Positions 45,856 to 57,024 of a DNA stretch of 64,000 nucleotides are shown here, piece after piece. Positions within the stretch are counted from its first letter, which is position 1. Each line of letters begins with the position of its first letter. The stretch is taken from contig JALGAS010000001.1 in assembly GCA_023078685.1 (NCBI GenBank), positions 7,812,001 to 7,876,000 of the forward strand, given 5' to 3'. The stretch is from Neopestalotiopsis rosae (taxonomy: Eukaryota > Ascomycota > Sordariomycetes > Amphisphaeriales > Sporocadaceae). A program made the position numbers and the translations under genes. The notes beneath the pieces are model-generated. The model was not told the DNA's origin, did not search any database, and saw nothing but the letters and a program-made list of their open reading frames with translations.

Positions 45856-48659
45856 TGGATATCAGGAAATGAAAAAGAAATAAAGAAAATAAATGAATGA
45901 ATGGTTTTGAGACGGCAGCTAAAGAGTGACTGGATATTATGAAAGTGGCTGTGTGCTGCCTACCGTAGAGCTTGCCTCTTGGAAAAGAGAGTGAAGAGAG
46001 AGGAATTCATTCAGGACAGAGTCCTGCTTTACATACCAATGTTACTACGCGAAGACAGACAGATACCGAGGCTGTCTCCGTCCTGTCAACGAAGTTATGG
46101 GTTCATAGACATGTCAGATCATGGAAAGTTATGGATCGTAGGCATGTCAGATCATGGGAAATATGGTATGCGTAAGATACTCCCATGCTACTGACGGCCT
46201 AGACTTTGCGAGTATTCTGAAAATGCCATGGGTCAATCTCTAGCCATGAACCAGTCTACACTGATTGGAGGCATTCCGACTCTGATACCCTGCGACCTTG
46301 GGTCTCTGGACCTGAGTAGAGTGCGGCACAGCAACTCGCAATCCACCGCGACGCGTTGTATTTCGATAGAACCTTATGAGAGATTACTCAAGTTGCCGAG
46401 GGTCCTGGAGATGCTAACGAGATAAACCTGGTATCTCGGAGACCGATACTGACACCACCAGGAAACGAAGGGTCCTGGTAAGAAGTGCTTCTGGATTTCA
46501 GTCTGTAGACCTCAACGACAGGGCTAGGAAGACCCTCCGTCTTCTCTAGACATTGAAATCAGGGCTCATAATGCGGAAAATCTTATAAACTAGTTGTGTG
46601 AGGCCCGTACGCTCCACGTCGGGACTATGAAGCTTGACGATTTAGTGTCGTGTCAGGTGTAAATAAAAGACCCCTGGCTATAGCTCCCAAATACTTACTA
46701 GGGATGTTTTAGTCAATCATTATGGCATAATAAAATTTTAAACTTAATTTTTTCCTTTCCAAATAGCGTCTCCTGTCTTCGGGGATTGAAGCTGGAACGG
46801 AAAACAGCAACTCTCTTATTCTGGGCAGATGCCAAATCTGGAGCTCTCTGCAAGATACCCACAGGCACAGGCGGCAGGGTCCGCCCCTGGGGTCCCCGGC
46901 CCCCACGGGCGCGTAGTGACCGAGCTAGCACCTGTACCCCTGAATTCTCTCAATGTACAGATCTGTACCGCCATATAGTAACAGCTTGGCGATGGGTCTG
47001 ACGGCTTGGGCAACGTTGCAGTCGAATGCAGACCCTAGTACCTCCTGCAATGGTCTGTCATTGTTCCCGCCAGCCGCGTGGTCCTAAGTGTTGAACGGCA
47101 TCCCGAACGGCATGGTGAATTTGGTGACCATACCAAGTGATGCCTCGGATCACCCACATTATAGGGCTTTGTAAGCCTATCGTAAACTTCCGCAGCGCGA
47201 TTCAATGGCCGAATAGCGCCAACCAGGACCCGGCCCGGCCTGCCGCATCCCCACCACTCCTACCCCAGCCAGCATAACGTTTTCCAGATCGAGACGTCTT
47301 ACGTATGCTCCTGTTATCCACCCAGTCAATAATGTAATAAATGTCCTTGTAGTGCCATTTCCAGGGCAGTGTATCCATGCAATGCCCATAGCGACATTGA
47401 GATCCAGGCGGCGGTCGCTACATACCCGCAGCTTGAATCTTCTATCCCAGTCAACGAATAATTGCCTCAACGCATACACAGCTGTCGGACTAATCGTACG
47501 ATGAGACTGGATACTTCGAAGCGACTGCCCCGACCGGAAATGCCGGGCTCAAATTGATATTCGTGGTCCTCACCATAACGGTATGATTTTACCGCAACAG
47601 CGACGAGTAGATGGAAGAACACATTAGACATGCTACAGTAGTGGCATATGCGTTCGTCGTTCATGGCTGAGGAGAAAGTTCCGAGCAGGAGAAGGGTCTT
47701 CGACCAATCAAAGAAGCTTTATCTCAAGAGTGAAATCAACCTTACTTAGACAGTCAGGGTCGAGTGTTCCAAGTTACAACCGAGCAGAAATTTGCGCACG
47801 GATGCTATATCTTTTACATTTTTCATTCCTTGGTTTTGTCTTGAGATTATATTTTCACAAAAATTTTGATACACGAACTGATTCCACAAAAACACAAACT
47901 CATACGTTTCAATCCTTATTTTGTTCTTGTTTCTTATGTCCATCACATGTAATTAAGTAGTTAGGCATGTTTAGTGGTTCTCTTTTAATTCTGCTGGATT
48001 AGTTATTATGCTCTGTGTTTGCACTTTCCAGGAAATTCATCTGAATTCATGACAAGGATGTCAAGACACGTCCTCTATTTATATAAATGGAACTCGGGTC
48101 ATCTTTTCACCTCGGTTCACCTCATGCATTTGCACGTTCAACAGAAAGGAAAACATTGCAAGGGACTATTCCGTAAGCCTATTTAGTGCGAAGAACAATA
48201 CATATAGTGATGCGACTACTATCTAAAATAAAGAGTAGAATTAAAGATAGTCTGCTTCTAAGAAAGTAATGTGTAAACAAACAGACTTGATAACCCTTCC
48301 CGTGTGTCACACGAAGGGTGCCACAGTACACCAGCCACAGGTGGCGCATCATATAGTCAACGAACCAATATTGATGCACGGCATCAAAGCCGAAGTAAGG
48401 ACAAGAGTAGTGTGGTTGAAGTTCACAGTATTGTTGTTGAGGACAATGGTATTGTGATCACAAGCATTGGCACAAAGGGAAGAGCAAGAAATTATCTATG
48501 TTACTTATCTGATGAATACTATGGAGGCAGGTATATATTCTCGGCACGCACCTACTGGTTTATCGATTCTTTCCGTAGAAGCAAATAGCTATAGCTGATA
48601 CGATAGCGATAAGCAACAAATATTTAATATTTTCAAGAGCAAATAGTACTATCGACACT
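45856..48659. other. intergenic with short tandem repeat
   Basis: About 2.8 kb lies between divergent genes, AT-rich from about 47700 on. It contains one imperfect tandem duplication, listed separately. No coding frame has support. Confidence 0.5.
46110..46175. repeat. imperfect 33-base tandem duplication
   Basis: Two copies start with the identical 15-mer CATGTCAGATCATGG at 46110 and 46143. They continue with similar but diverged sequence (a GGATCGTAGG-like end against GGTATGCGTAAG). Function is unknown. Confidence 0.7.
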
Positions 48660-49925
48660 ATGGATCGAACCTCGTTAAGCGATGCAGTCTTTGGTAGCCT
48701 CCCAACGGAGCTTTTTCAAGAGATTGCCTCATATCGTACGGATCCAAGAGACCTCGCAGCTTTCGTGAATTGTTGCAAGACATCCCTGCTGGCTCTGGGT
48801 AAGGAATTGATTCATATCGCATCTGCAAAGGAGTGAGCCGCAGCACACGCCGAAAAGGAAGCCTTGAGACTTTGGGATGACTCAGATTATGAAAGCTCAC
48901 CTCCCAAGGCCACGCTTGTCTGGGCATCCGAACGTTGTTCTGACAAAGACGAGTTCACTTGGATTCTAAATCTGTACAAGAAGCATTATCCCAAGTGCCT
49001 CGAATACAAAGGCTTTCGGCTTGACGAGCTTGAAGAGCCCACGTTTGCTTTTCACTATAAAAACTTGCCTCTGGAAATGGCAATTTTGCATAGAAACACA
49101 ACAGCTGTCAAAGTACTGCTTGACCAGGGAGTTAAAATTCCCAAGACCGCCCGCAACTGGATGCTACAGGCGTATCCTGGTGAAACCGATTTCGGTTCTT
49201 CCTGGTCATTCAAAGACGATTACTCCCCTCTTGGCGTTGCTATTCAGTCACACGAAAACCTGTCGATGGATATAATACGCTCCCTCGTGGATGCAGGTCA
49301 TTATGTCACGAAGATGCACATATTCCAGGCCGTAAGAATGAACAATGGGGATCTGTACAAGCTCTTTCTGAAGCAAGCACTTGAATCCTCGAAACCGGAA
49401 CACAGATCAAGCGTCCTGGATGTGCAGTACATTAATGAGGCCATCCATTACAGCCGAGGTGGAGACTGCGAAATGCTCGACATTTTGATTCAGAGTGGCG
49501 TCAGTGTGGTAGATGAGGACCATGCAGCGAGACTCATGGAGAACCCTTATACTTGCACTCTGACTGAACTCGCGATACGGCTTGCTCACCCGCAACAGGC
49601 CCTGTTCTTGATCAGGCATCAATTGCGTCAAATTGTCCCCGTTCCTTTGCACATGCGGTCCATCCTTGACATATTGAGCCGGGGATGCCTGAACGAACCA
49701 CCTATGCTACCCTACTTTGCTGAGACACTCATTATAGTCATCAAGGGATTCCATCCGGAGCTAACTGCCCATTTGTGCAGTCCGGAAACAATTGGTTCAG
49801 GTCACGATCGAGAGTGGCAGGAGGGCTGCGAGTTTCTAATATCTCACATCCTCCAGATCTTCCCTGCTTCTCACGAGGTGGTCCAGTATCTGCTTGAAAA
49901 CGGATGCACGATGCCGGCCGCTTGA
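48660..49925 (+). CDS. F-box/ankyrin-repeat-like protein with in-frame TGA
   Basis: The frame starting at ATG 48660 encodes an F-box-like beginning (SLPTELFQEIASYRTDPRDLAAFVNCC). It is interrupted by TGA at 48834-48836 (codon 59), then continues in the same frame for 363 codons to the TGA at 49923-49925. The downstream part has ankyrin-like units (LPLEMAILHRNTTAVKVLLDQGV; SPLGVAIQSHENLSMDIIRSLVDAG; EVVQYLLENGCTMP). Such proteins usually recruit substrates to SCF ubiquitin ligases. Two readings are possible: a nonsense mutation, or a 45-base intron at 48799-48843 (GTAAGG...GCAG), whose removal restores the frame. That intron would be very short and lacks a good branch site, so I lean towards a disrupted gene. 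Confidence 0.65.
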
Positions 49926-50218
49926 GAGGCCCCGAGAGTCCTCTGCCCACAGCTGCCTGCCGCCGATTGTAGAAGTATTCCCTTTCGGAATACTAAGTGA
50001 ATATTGATCATTTCCTTAATAAGCTACTATAGACTAAATAAAATTGATATATTGTAAGCTTATACCACATAGGGAATGGTCCGATGATAATTATTTGACG
50101 TGTGATGTCGACGGGTAAATTTGTTTTTCATATGGTACCACATGCCATGATTTGGGTTCTGTAGTCCTTCCAACATCCAGATAGCTGCATTTACTACCAC
50201 AGACAATTCTATCATGAA

Positions 50219-51190
50219 CTATAGAGACGTGACAGCTGTTGTAGCAGACTTCATAAGGTTAAGCCTGCTCGTAAAGTTGACTTTTCCGGGTGATGGAGGC
50301 ACCTGCATCCTTGTTCCTTCTCGATCCATGAATCGACCTGGGTGTAGAAGATTATACACTGCCAAGGCTATCAACATGGGCAATGAATCAAAACAGTATT
50401 GATAAGCTTCATGCTCGGGAATCGTGCTTTGTAGTCCTTGGCCATACTCGGCAAGGCGGAAACAAATTCTCATCTGCAAAATCTGAATTAGTCAAACATG
50501 TTCCTCCTCGATAACAAGAAATAACCTACGCACCGTGATAAGAGCAAGAGAGAACAGAAGAGCGCCCAACAGCCATAGTGCACTCATGATTGCCTGAGTA
50601 CGTGGCTTCTTGAGCAGTATGCTCAGAAGCTTGCATGCATAAAGACAAAAGATCAAAATAAAGAGCTGTTGGGTCCCCACTCCGCCCATATAGACATGTA
50701 GACCCTTGAACACAGCGTCCGATTGCTTCGTGGTAGCCGCCGTAGCAGCGCCGTATAGCTGAATCGCCAAGGCGACAATGTCAAGAAAAAGAAATATTCT
50801 GGTGAAATTCCATGCCTTGATCTTCAGTAGCTGGTGGTCATCGGTGTATTTCCACACCATCCGCCCAAATACCATGTACACAAACGCATTGGTGAACAGT
50901 GGACTGATGAGGATCAGTACGAACCAAGCTTCGTAATATGGCAGGCTGTCTGGGTTCTTGATGCTCAGAGTTCGAAAAATGTATGTTAGAGTCTGGGCAA
51001 GAGCTGAGGAGATGATGACGATGCAATACGGTTGGCGATACAGTATGGCTTGGAAGATGTGAACCAATGTTGTTAGGAGAAAGAGGACGAGAAATAAAAT
51101 GGATGCTTGTAGTGAAGGTGTAAAATCCCATTGGGATGTTGAGGCTCCCGGTGATCGACCGTCTCCAAAGGACGAAGTAGAGTTGTCCAT
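50219..51190 (-). CDS. RTA1-family seven-helix membrane protein
   Basis: Two exons, 50534-51190 and 50219-50473, are separated by a 60-base intron with a GTGCGT donor. The product is 303 residues. About seven membrane helices follow a short Ser-rich N-terminus. The second exon supplies the family's C-terminal signature, FRLAEYGQG, then an HEAYQYCFDSLPMLIALAVYNLLHPGR-like end that closely fits RTA1/Rsb1 proteins. Family members include yeast Rsb1 (sphingoid-base translocation or export) and Rta1 (7-aminocholesterol resistance); they act in the plasma membrane and are often induced by stress. The GTGCGT donor was chosen because it is the one that joins the last two helices in frame. Its neighbours are the F-box gene (convergent) and the sugar transporter (same strand). 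Confidence 0.9.
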
Positions 51191-51684
51191 GGGAAAAAGG
51201 AATAGAGGTGCTAATGTAAGTCACCTATGTATTTGATGATCCAATCGGTGAAAGTAGCAGGTAATGACTGAATGTTTTTCTCAAAGACTCGAGGCCCAGA
51301 TAAAACCCGAGTACTTTGACGATCATGGGCTTCAACTACGGCTATACCCACAGCAATCACACTGCCGATGACCGTCCCATTCTGACCGTTCCCGTCGAGT
51401 GTCGACTCTTGTCCAACAACATCACTGTAGTTAGTTAAGCTATTCATGGAGTGCTATTCTTGGCGTGACCGGTATTCGTTAGCTTTGGAGAAGCAAATAT
51501 GACGATCAAAACTCGTTGCGCATCTTATCTGAAGGTCAATTGATAGCTTTCTCTTGTTATAGATGTAACCCTCATTTTCAGGTGTCCTTGAACTTCCTCT
51601 GAACTTTGAATGTCAGACGAATTATTTTGTCGTCTCGGGGCCCTGAGCTTTGTCATATCATCCATAAAGACAATCCGCCAGGCT
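51191..51684. other. intergenic with a short unassigned open frame
   Basis: A minus-strand frame of 78 codons starts at ATG 51447 and ends near 51211. It has one modest hydrophobic stretch and no recognisable domain. It could be a leader ORF of the RTA1 gene or chance, so I do not call it a gene. Confidence 0.3.
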
Positions 51685-53553
51685 TTACACGTGTTGTACT
51701 GGTTGTACTGTTGATGCCACATGCGAGACTGCGTTGTACATCAATTCCTCCTCTTCATGATTGGCCGTGTCTCCAAATATCTCATCCATTTGCTCAAGTG
51801 TTTTTCCTAGTGGCCATAATGTGAGCATGACTGAACGAGTTTTATCAGATTTTCAACGCACCTTTTGTCTCAGGAAGGAGGAATACAGCCCAAAGGGCGG
51901 CCATCAGGCAGAAAGCTGCATAGAATATGTACGTGCCATAGCCGATGGCGGCAATCATTGGCGGCGTCGCAGTACCGACAATGAAGTTGGAGAGCCAGTT
52001 GGTACAAGTGGCCAGCGCCACACCCTTGGATCGGTTCGCAGTCGAGAAGACCTCGGCGGGGAGCAGCCATGCGAGGGGAGAGTAGGAGAGGCCGAAGAAC
52101 AAGATGAATGCAAAGGCAAAAGCGACACACGCCCAACCAGCACCGGAATGTGCAGCCCAATCCTTGGAGTAAAGACCAGAGAGGATGGCGATGATGACGT
52201 ACGAGACACAAGTTCCCACGCCACCAATGATTGCTAATGGCCGGCGACCAACTCGATCAATCACGAAGAAGCAGACAACGACGGTGACGAGTTGAAGGAT
52301 GTTGAAAATGCCGGACAAGACCAGAGACATTTCGTCCGACTGGCCAATAGAGCGGAACAAGGTAGGCGCGTAGTAGATGAAAGCATTGACTCCCATGAAC
52401 TGCTGCAGGAAGCTGACGCCGACTCCAATCAGCGACCGGCGTAGCGTGCGGCCCTTGAACAGATCGATCCACTGCACAAACTCGAGCGCTGCACCCTTTT
52501 TTCCCGGGTGTCGTTTCTCCTGTACCATGGTCTGGAACTCGATCTCGGTAATGATGCTTCTGTATTCGGCCTGCACTCGGCTCTCGTCCTGGGGCAGACC
52601 TCGCAGCTTGCTCAAGCTCTGTAAGGCCTCTTCTCGCCGACCTACGAGCACGAGCCAGCGTGGCGAGTACGGGAAGAAGAGAATGCCGACTCCGAGAAAT
52701 GTTGCGCAGACCATTTGCAATCCAAGTGGAAGGCGGAAAGAGACGTCGCTCTCAATGAATCGTGTTAATCCACTGCTTGCATCATCAAAGGTTAGCACCA
52801 AGTCCGTATTCCCTTCTATTGAAATTGCAGTGACTTGAGCAAGAAATGGCAATATAGGTATATAGATCAAAACAATTGAGAGTTGACACATACAAAAGCG
52901 ATAACAGCACCCGAGACGATTGAAATTGACTCAAGCACCAAGAGTGTTCCACGCAGATTCGGCGGGGAAATTTCGGAGATGTACAACGGTGCCCCCTATT
53001 GAAATGTCCGTCAGTACCAATCCACATCATTTATAGTCGGGGCCAAGAATAATCATACCATGGCAAGTGTACCGACACCGATTCCACCTATGGCTCTTCC
53101 TGCAACAAGGACTCCGTATGAATTTGCAGCAGTCTGCATGATGGCTCCAATATTAAAAATGACGACAACAAGTGTCAGGGCTCTCTTTCGTGACAGCTTA
53201 TCCGCCAAGTACGGCATGAACAAGCACCCGACAAAGGCGCCAAGCAACAGCATGCCAGTCATGAGCCCCGTGCCAAAGGACGTGGCGGTCTGGGGTATGG
53301 TTGCGTGGAACTGTGGCATGACATTGATGATGGAGATGACACCTTGGTCGTAGCCAAAGGAGAAGCCACCCAAGGAGGCTAGAGCTGCTGCGCCAGTGAC
53401 ATATGGGGATCCAAGCAGTCCGCGAACACCACTCGGGCCATAAGAGACATCTTCAAAGAGGGCAGCCTCTGGACCGCTGGGTGACTTCTCGTGGTGTTCT
53501 GTGGCAGCACTCGGCTCCTTATTAGAGTTTGAAATGCTATCAGTGTCCTTCAT
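51685..53553 (-). CDS. MFS sugar transporter, problematic exon junction
   Basis: Exon 1 is 53059-53553, exon 2 is 52894-52995, exon 3 ends at 51862 and exon 4 is 51685-51806. The 12-helix sugar-porter family is clear: GFSFGYDQGVIS in helix 1, GAPLYISEISPPNLRG after helix 4, SPRWL, the QQFMGVNAFIYYAPT signature in helix 7, DRVGRRPL, and PETKGKTLEQ bridging the last intron. The junction of exons 2 and 3 is odd. The acceptor best placed relative to the branch site (GCTAAC, then GCAAGCAG ending at 52773) puts exon 3 out of frame. A weaker TTGAG acceptor at 52751 restores frame (535 residues) but drops about ten conserved residues before SDVSFRLPLGLQ. Sugar specificity cannot be read from sequence. 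Confidence 0.8.
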
Positions 53554-54379
53554 TTTGATGAAGTCTGGGGGTTTCCAACGAGAGGCTTGGTACAAGTTCG
53601 CAATACTGGAAAATGGGGAAATGTTTGTTGAAGATGATTGAGCTGCATGGCTTGGTCTCTTATACAAAATTGACAGCTCGAGGCGTCTATGATCTAAGTT
53701 GATCCGTGACCATGTTCGTTCTCTATCCCAAATTCATGGTTCCTAGCTCCAATCAGGCCATGGTCCTTCAAGGTGGAGCTGAGATAAACCCGGGGCCCCA
53801 TGGGGAACTTGAGTGACCCCCGCGCAGGGCCACGGCGGGGACTTCTAGCTTGAGTTTAGTTGAATGATCCAAGGTCTAGTAGTAAAGTACACGTCCGGTC
53901 CATTGTTTTGTCTTGACTCGTCGGCATTGCAGACAAAGTGCTGCATCGGCAATGTGTGCCTTGCTCAGTGTGGTATGGTGGGTAGTACGTAATGCTACCA
54001 TAAAACACGGCGTTGTGGAGCTGAGGTCGTCGCCGAAAATTTGCCTATACAAGTTAGCTTCGCCGCATGCTCAGTGCTAACCATGACGCGTGACAGTTAT
54101 TCTTGGCAATCGGGGCAAAGATAGGTGCCTACATGCCGAGCTATCTACACAGACACGATTTCACCGCGCCTCTCTACAAGTGCTCCATGATCATCGAACG
54201 ACGATATACATAGATAGTCTGTCATGGTGTTCACAAATCACAGCGAGAATGTTGAGAAATCGCAAAAGTCGCTTAACACAAAGAACTTCACTATTGCCTA
54301 GACTAAAGTGTCGTACTGGTCTGCTTCGATGGCAGCAAGTGTTTTACGCGTCGCCCAGCCCCCACGACGTACGCATGGA
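53554..54379. other. intergenic
   Basis: This is the promoter region of the sugar transporter and the 3' flank of the Zn2Cys6 gene. A GC-rich patch lies at about 53790-53840. No gene is seen. Confidence 0.5.
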
Positions 54380-56576
54380 TTAGATCAGCTGAGTGGTTGG
54401 CCATGCATATTTCTGCTGCAGTGTCTGGAGGAGACCGAGGACTGTATCTTGCTCCCCTCTGTCCTTGAAGTATTCCCCAGCCATGGCTATAGCTACAGCG
54501 GCAGTGACCATTGCAGGCTGCGACCTTGAATTCGACGTAGCCAACCCGCATATCGTTCTCATCGACTCTAAAAATATAGTCTCCTGTTCCTTTTGTGCTG
54601 CCCTGACGCCCAGACCCATGCGTTGTAGATTCGGGTTATGAGCGGCCAGCGCGATTTTCCCCAGCTCAATATGTTGCAGCCCCATTACTTGGCATTCATG
54701 TGTATGCCACATTTGATGAAAATACTTGCCCTTTACTCGGTCACGTTCTTCAAAGTAAATGGGCCTGAAGCAAATAGGGGCCTTCTGCTTCCACTCTTGC
54801 TCAAAAGACCACAGCGAAGTCCATCGGCTAATTCTTGAAGCTTCGTCGGGGTAGCCGTCTCTTGCATAGTCCTCAGAGAAACAAAATTTCAGGGCTTGAG
54901 CACACCATTCTATGCAGCGGTCTGCCCACTCATACATAGTGTAGTGTGAAAAAGCCTCCAAGGGCTCATCGAAGCTTTTCGTAGCAATTGGTAGTCCAAA
55001 CGGTCTCCTGTACAGCAGTACAGACCAGATCTCCTGTCGAAGTGCGATGAGACCGGCATAGAATCTTAGAGGGGGCTCGGGCTCATTCATCTTTTTTTCA
55101 TGAGCCTGTGCCTGTATCTCAGCTCTGAAGTCGTCAAATGCAGCTTCTTGGGCGTTGAAGACTGTCTGAATAGCACGTGTGTATGTCTCTTGATCGAGAA
55201 CGGTGAAATGTGCTTGAATTTCTCAGAAATGTTCCTTGCCCGAGTTTGTGGGAACCTTACTTACTATCTACCTGCTCATGAAAACGGAGAATAGTAATGG
55301 TGACCAGCACGTCTGTGCTCTGTAGAGCTGCAGCAGAGTCGTTTGCCATGTCGACGAGGTACGATATGCAGATGTTGTGGTAGAAGACGGCTGACTGTTC
55401 ACTTAGATCGGGCAATTCAATGCCGTTATACTCCAAAGTATCAGTTGGACTCAGGAGTGAGCGCATTTGCCAAAGATAGCAAGCCGAGGCGGTACAAATG
55501 GCGTAAAATAAGAGAGGGTTGCTTGCAGCTCGGAGAGGTACGGTGTCAGCGTAGTGACGGTTCGGATCTGTCACATCAAACTTGGATTCACGTTAGAAGA
55601 ACTTTAGGAATAGAATTATGGTTTGCTGGCCTCAAAGCTCTGCAACTGCCCACTCAAAAAGCATTCAGATTGAACTAAACGGGAGACAAATGAAACCAAC
55701 TCACAGCAGGAGCAAGATGCTCTACAAAGCAACGAATCAAGCATGCATCTTGTATAGTCGAGCAAGTTTCTTTCGTTCCTGTTTGCGGTTCTGGAATAGT
55801 ACTCAATTGGTAACTGTATTGAATCCGCGTGCTTTGATGAGCTGGTTGTTCGATGATCCAGGAAGCAACATTCTCACTACTTGTTTCGGTGTCGGATTCC
55901 ACTCCTATTTCTCGGGACTCAACCGCGGGATGTCGAACATGACGCGGCTGACAAACGTCTTGGCCATGACTTATGTCGCTACAACCAGTATTCTCGCTGC
56001 AAATATGTGGCTGGTAGGTCTCCGGTGTCTCATAGATAACGGGAGAGTGTGTAGAATATGATGGACTCGCGGTTTGAGTCTGACCAATGCTTGATGGACT
56101 TGTAATAGAATTTTTGGGAATTCTCCCGCTAGGCTCGGAGGACTCAATGAACTGCAGCAGATGTTCTTTTTCTAGTCTTTATTTCAGCTCAGGGGCACTG
56201 TGCATATGAGGCAAAATTCATACCAGCGCAAGAACGGGATTCTGCAGCCCTGTCACTTGATGTGTGAGGCACGGCGGGGGAGATTGGTGGAAAGACGTTC
56301 TTGAAACGAAGCTTTTGCTTTGCTTTTGAGCAAGTGGCCTGCGCGGTACGGCAATTGCTACAAGGGTGTTCGGGACTACCTATAGAGAACGATATGGTTA
56401 TCATGGACGGATTCAGAGACCCGGCATGGTACAGGAATACACTAACATTTCAAGTGCCGTTCTGTATAAAACCAGCCGTCAGTCATTCGGCCATAAGACG
56501 CTCCCTACAAGAACACTGGAGAGACGGACATACCTCGACATCTCACACAAGGTTTGCGTCGCGGGCCGGATGGCAT
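54380..56576 (-). CDS. Zn2Cys6 fungal-specific transcription factor
   Basis: Six exons are inferred: 56534-56576, 56443-56461, 56224-56375, 55705-56171, 55265-55580 and 54380-55212. The product is 609 residues. The binuclear zinc cluster is complete only after joining the first three exons: Cys10, 13, 20, 26, 29 and 36, spaced C-x2-C-x6-C-x5-C-x2-C-x6-C. Exon 2 is just 19 bases. A Ser/Thr-rich linker follows, then the middle homology region of fungal-specific factors (CLIRCFVEHLAPAF, DPNRHYADTVPLRAASNPLL, and a helical C-terminal half). It should be a nuclear DNA-binding regulator recognising CGG-type half sites. For exon 4 I preferred the CTAG acceptor over AAAAG six bases later. It lies between the transporter and the P450 and may control either. 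Confidence 0.85.
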
Positions 56577-57024
56577 TATGCACAGGTACCGGAGTTGAAA
56601 AAGGGAGACCTGTATTTGAGCAAAAGTGAAAAGGGAAAAATGTCGCCGGTTGGCGTTCGTTTGAGTAAAGATGACCAGTCTTGACGACAACAGGCTAGTC
56701 CCCGCATCCTTCCTTAGCGTATAGGCAAGCTTGATGAAGGGAAGATCAACCCCACAGTAGCCAAGGGCCTACGGGTGGTCTGAGATCTATAACAATGGCG
56801 GAAGCGAAGACAAATCAGATCAGAAACATCGAACAGGTCAGATCGCAGCTTTCTACGTCAACATGGATAGACATTCAAAATTCTGCTACTTTAGTGTCGA
56901 GTTGCTCCTTGTCAAGTACGTATGATCTTGCTACTGAACTGCTGGCAAGCCTGTAATTTATTGCGCAGTGCTAAATTATGAACAAGTGATTGAAGGTAGA
57001 ACAGTAAGAGAAACATCAGAGTAA
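56577..57024. other. intergenic
   Basis: These 448 bases lie between the P450 stop and the zinc-cluster gene start, both on the minus strand. They hold the promoter of the regulator gene. No other feature is seen. Confidence 0.5.

Noticed and set aside
52772..52893. A micro-exon solution for the transporter junction
   Set aside because: It would restore frame with a 17-base exon, but needs a second intron of only 26 bases, too short to be spliced.
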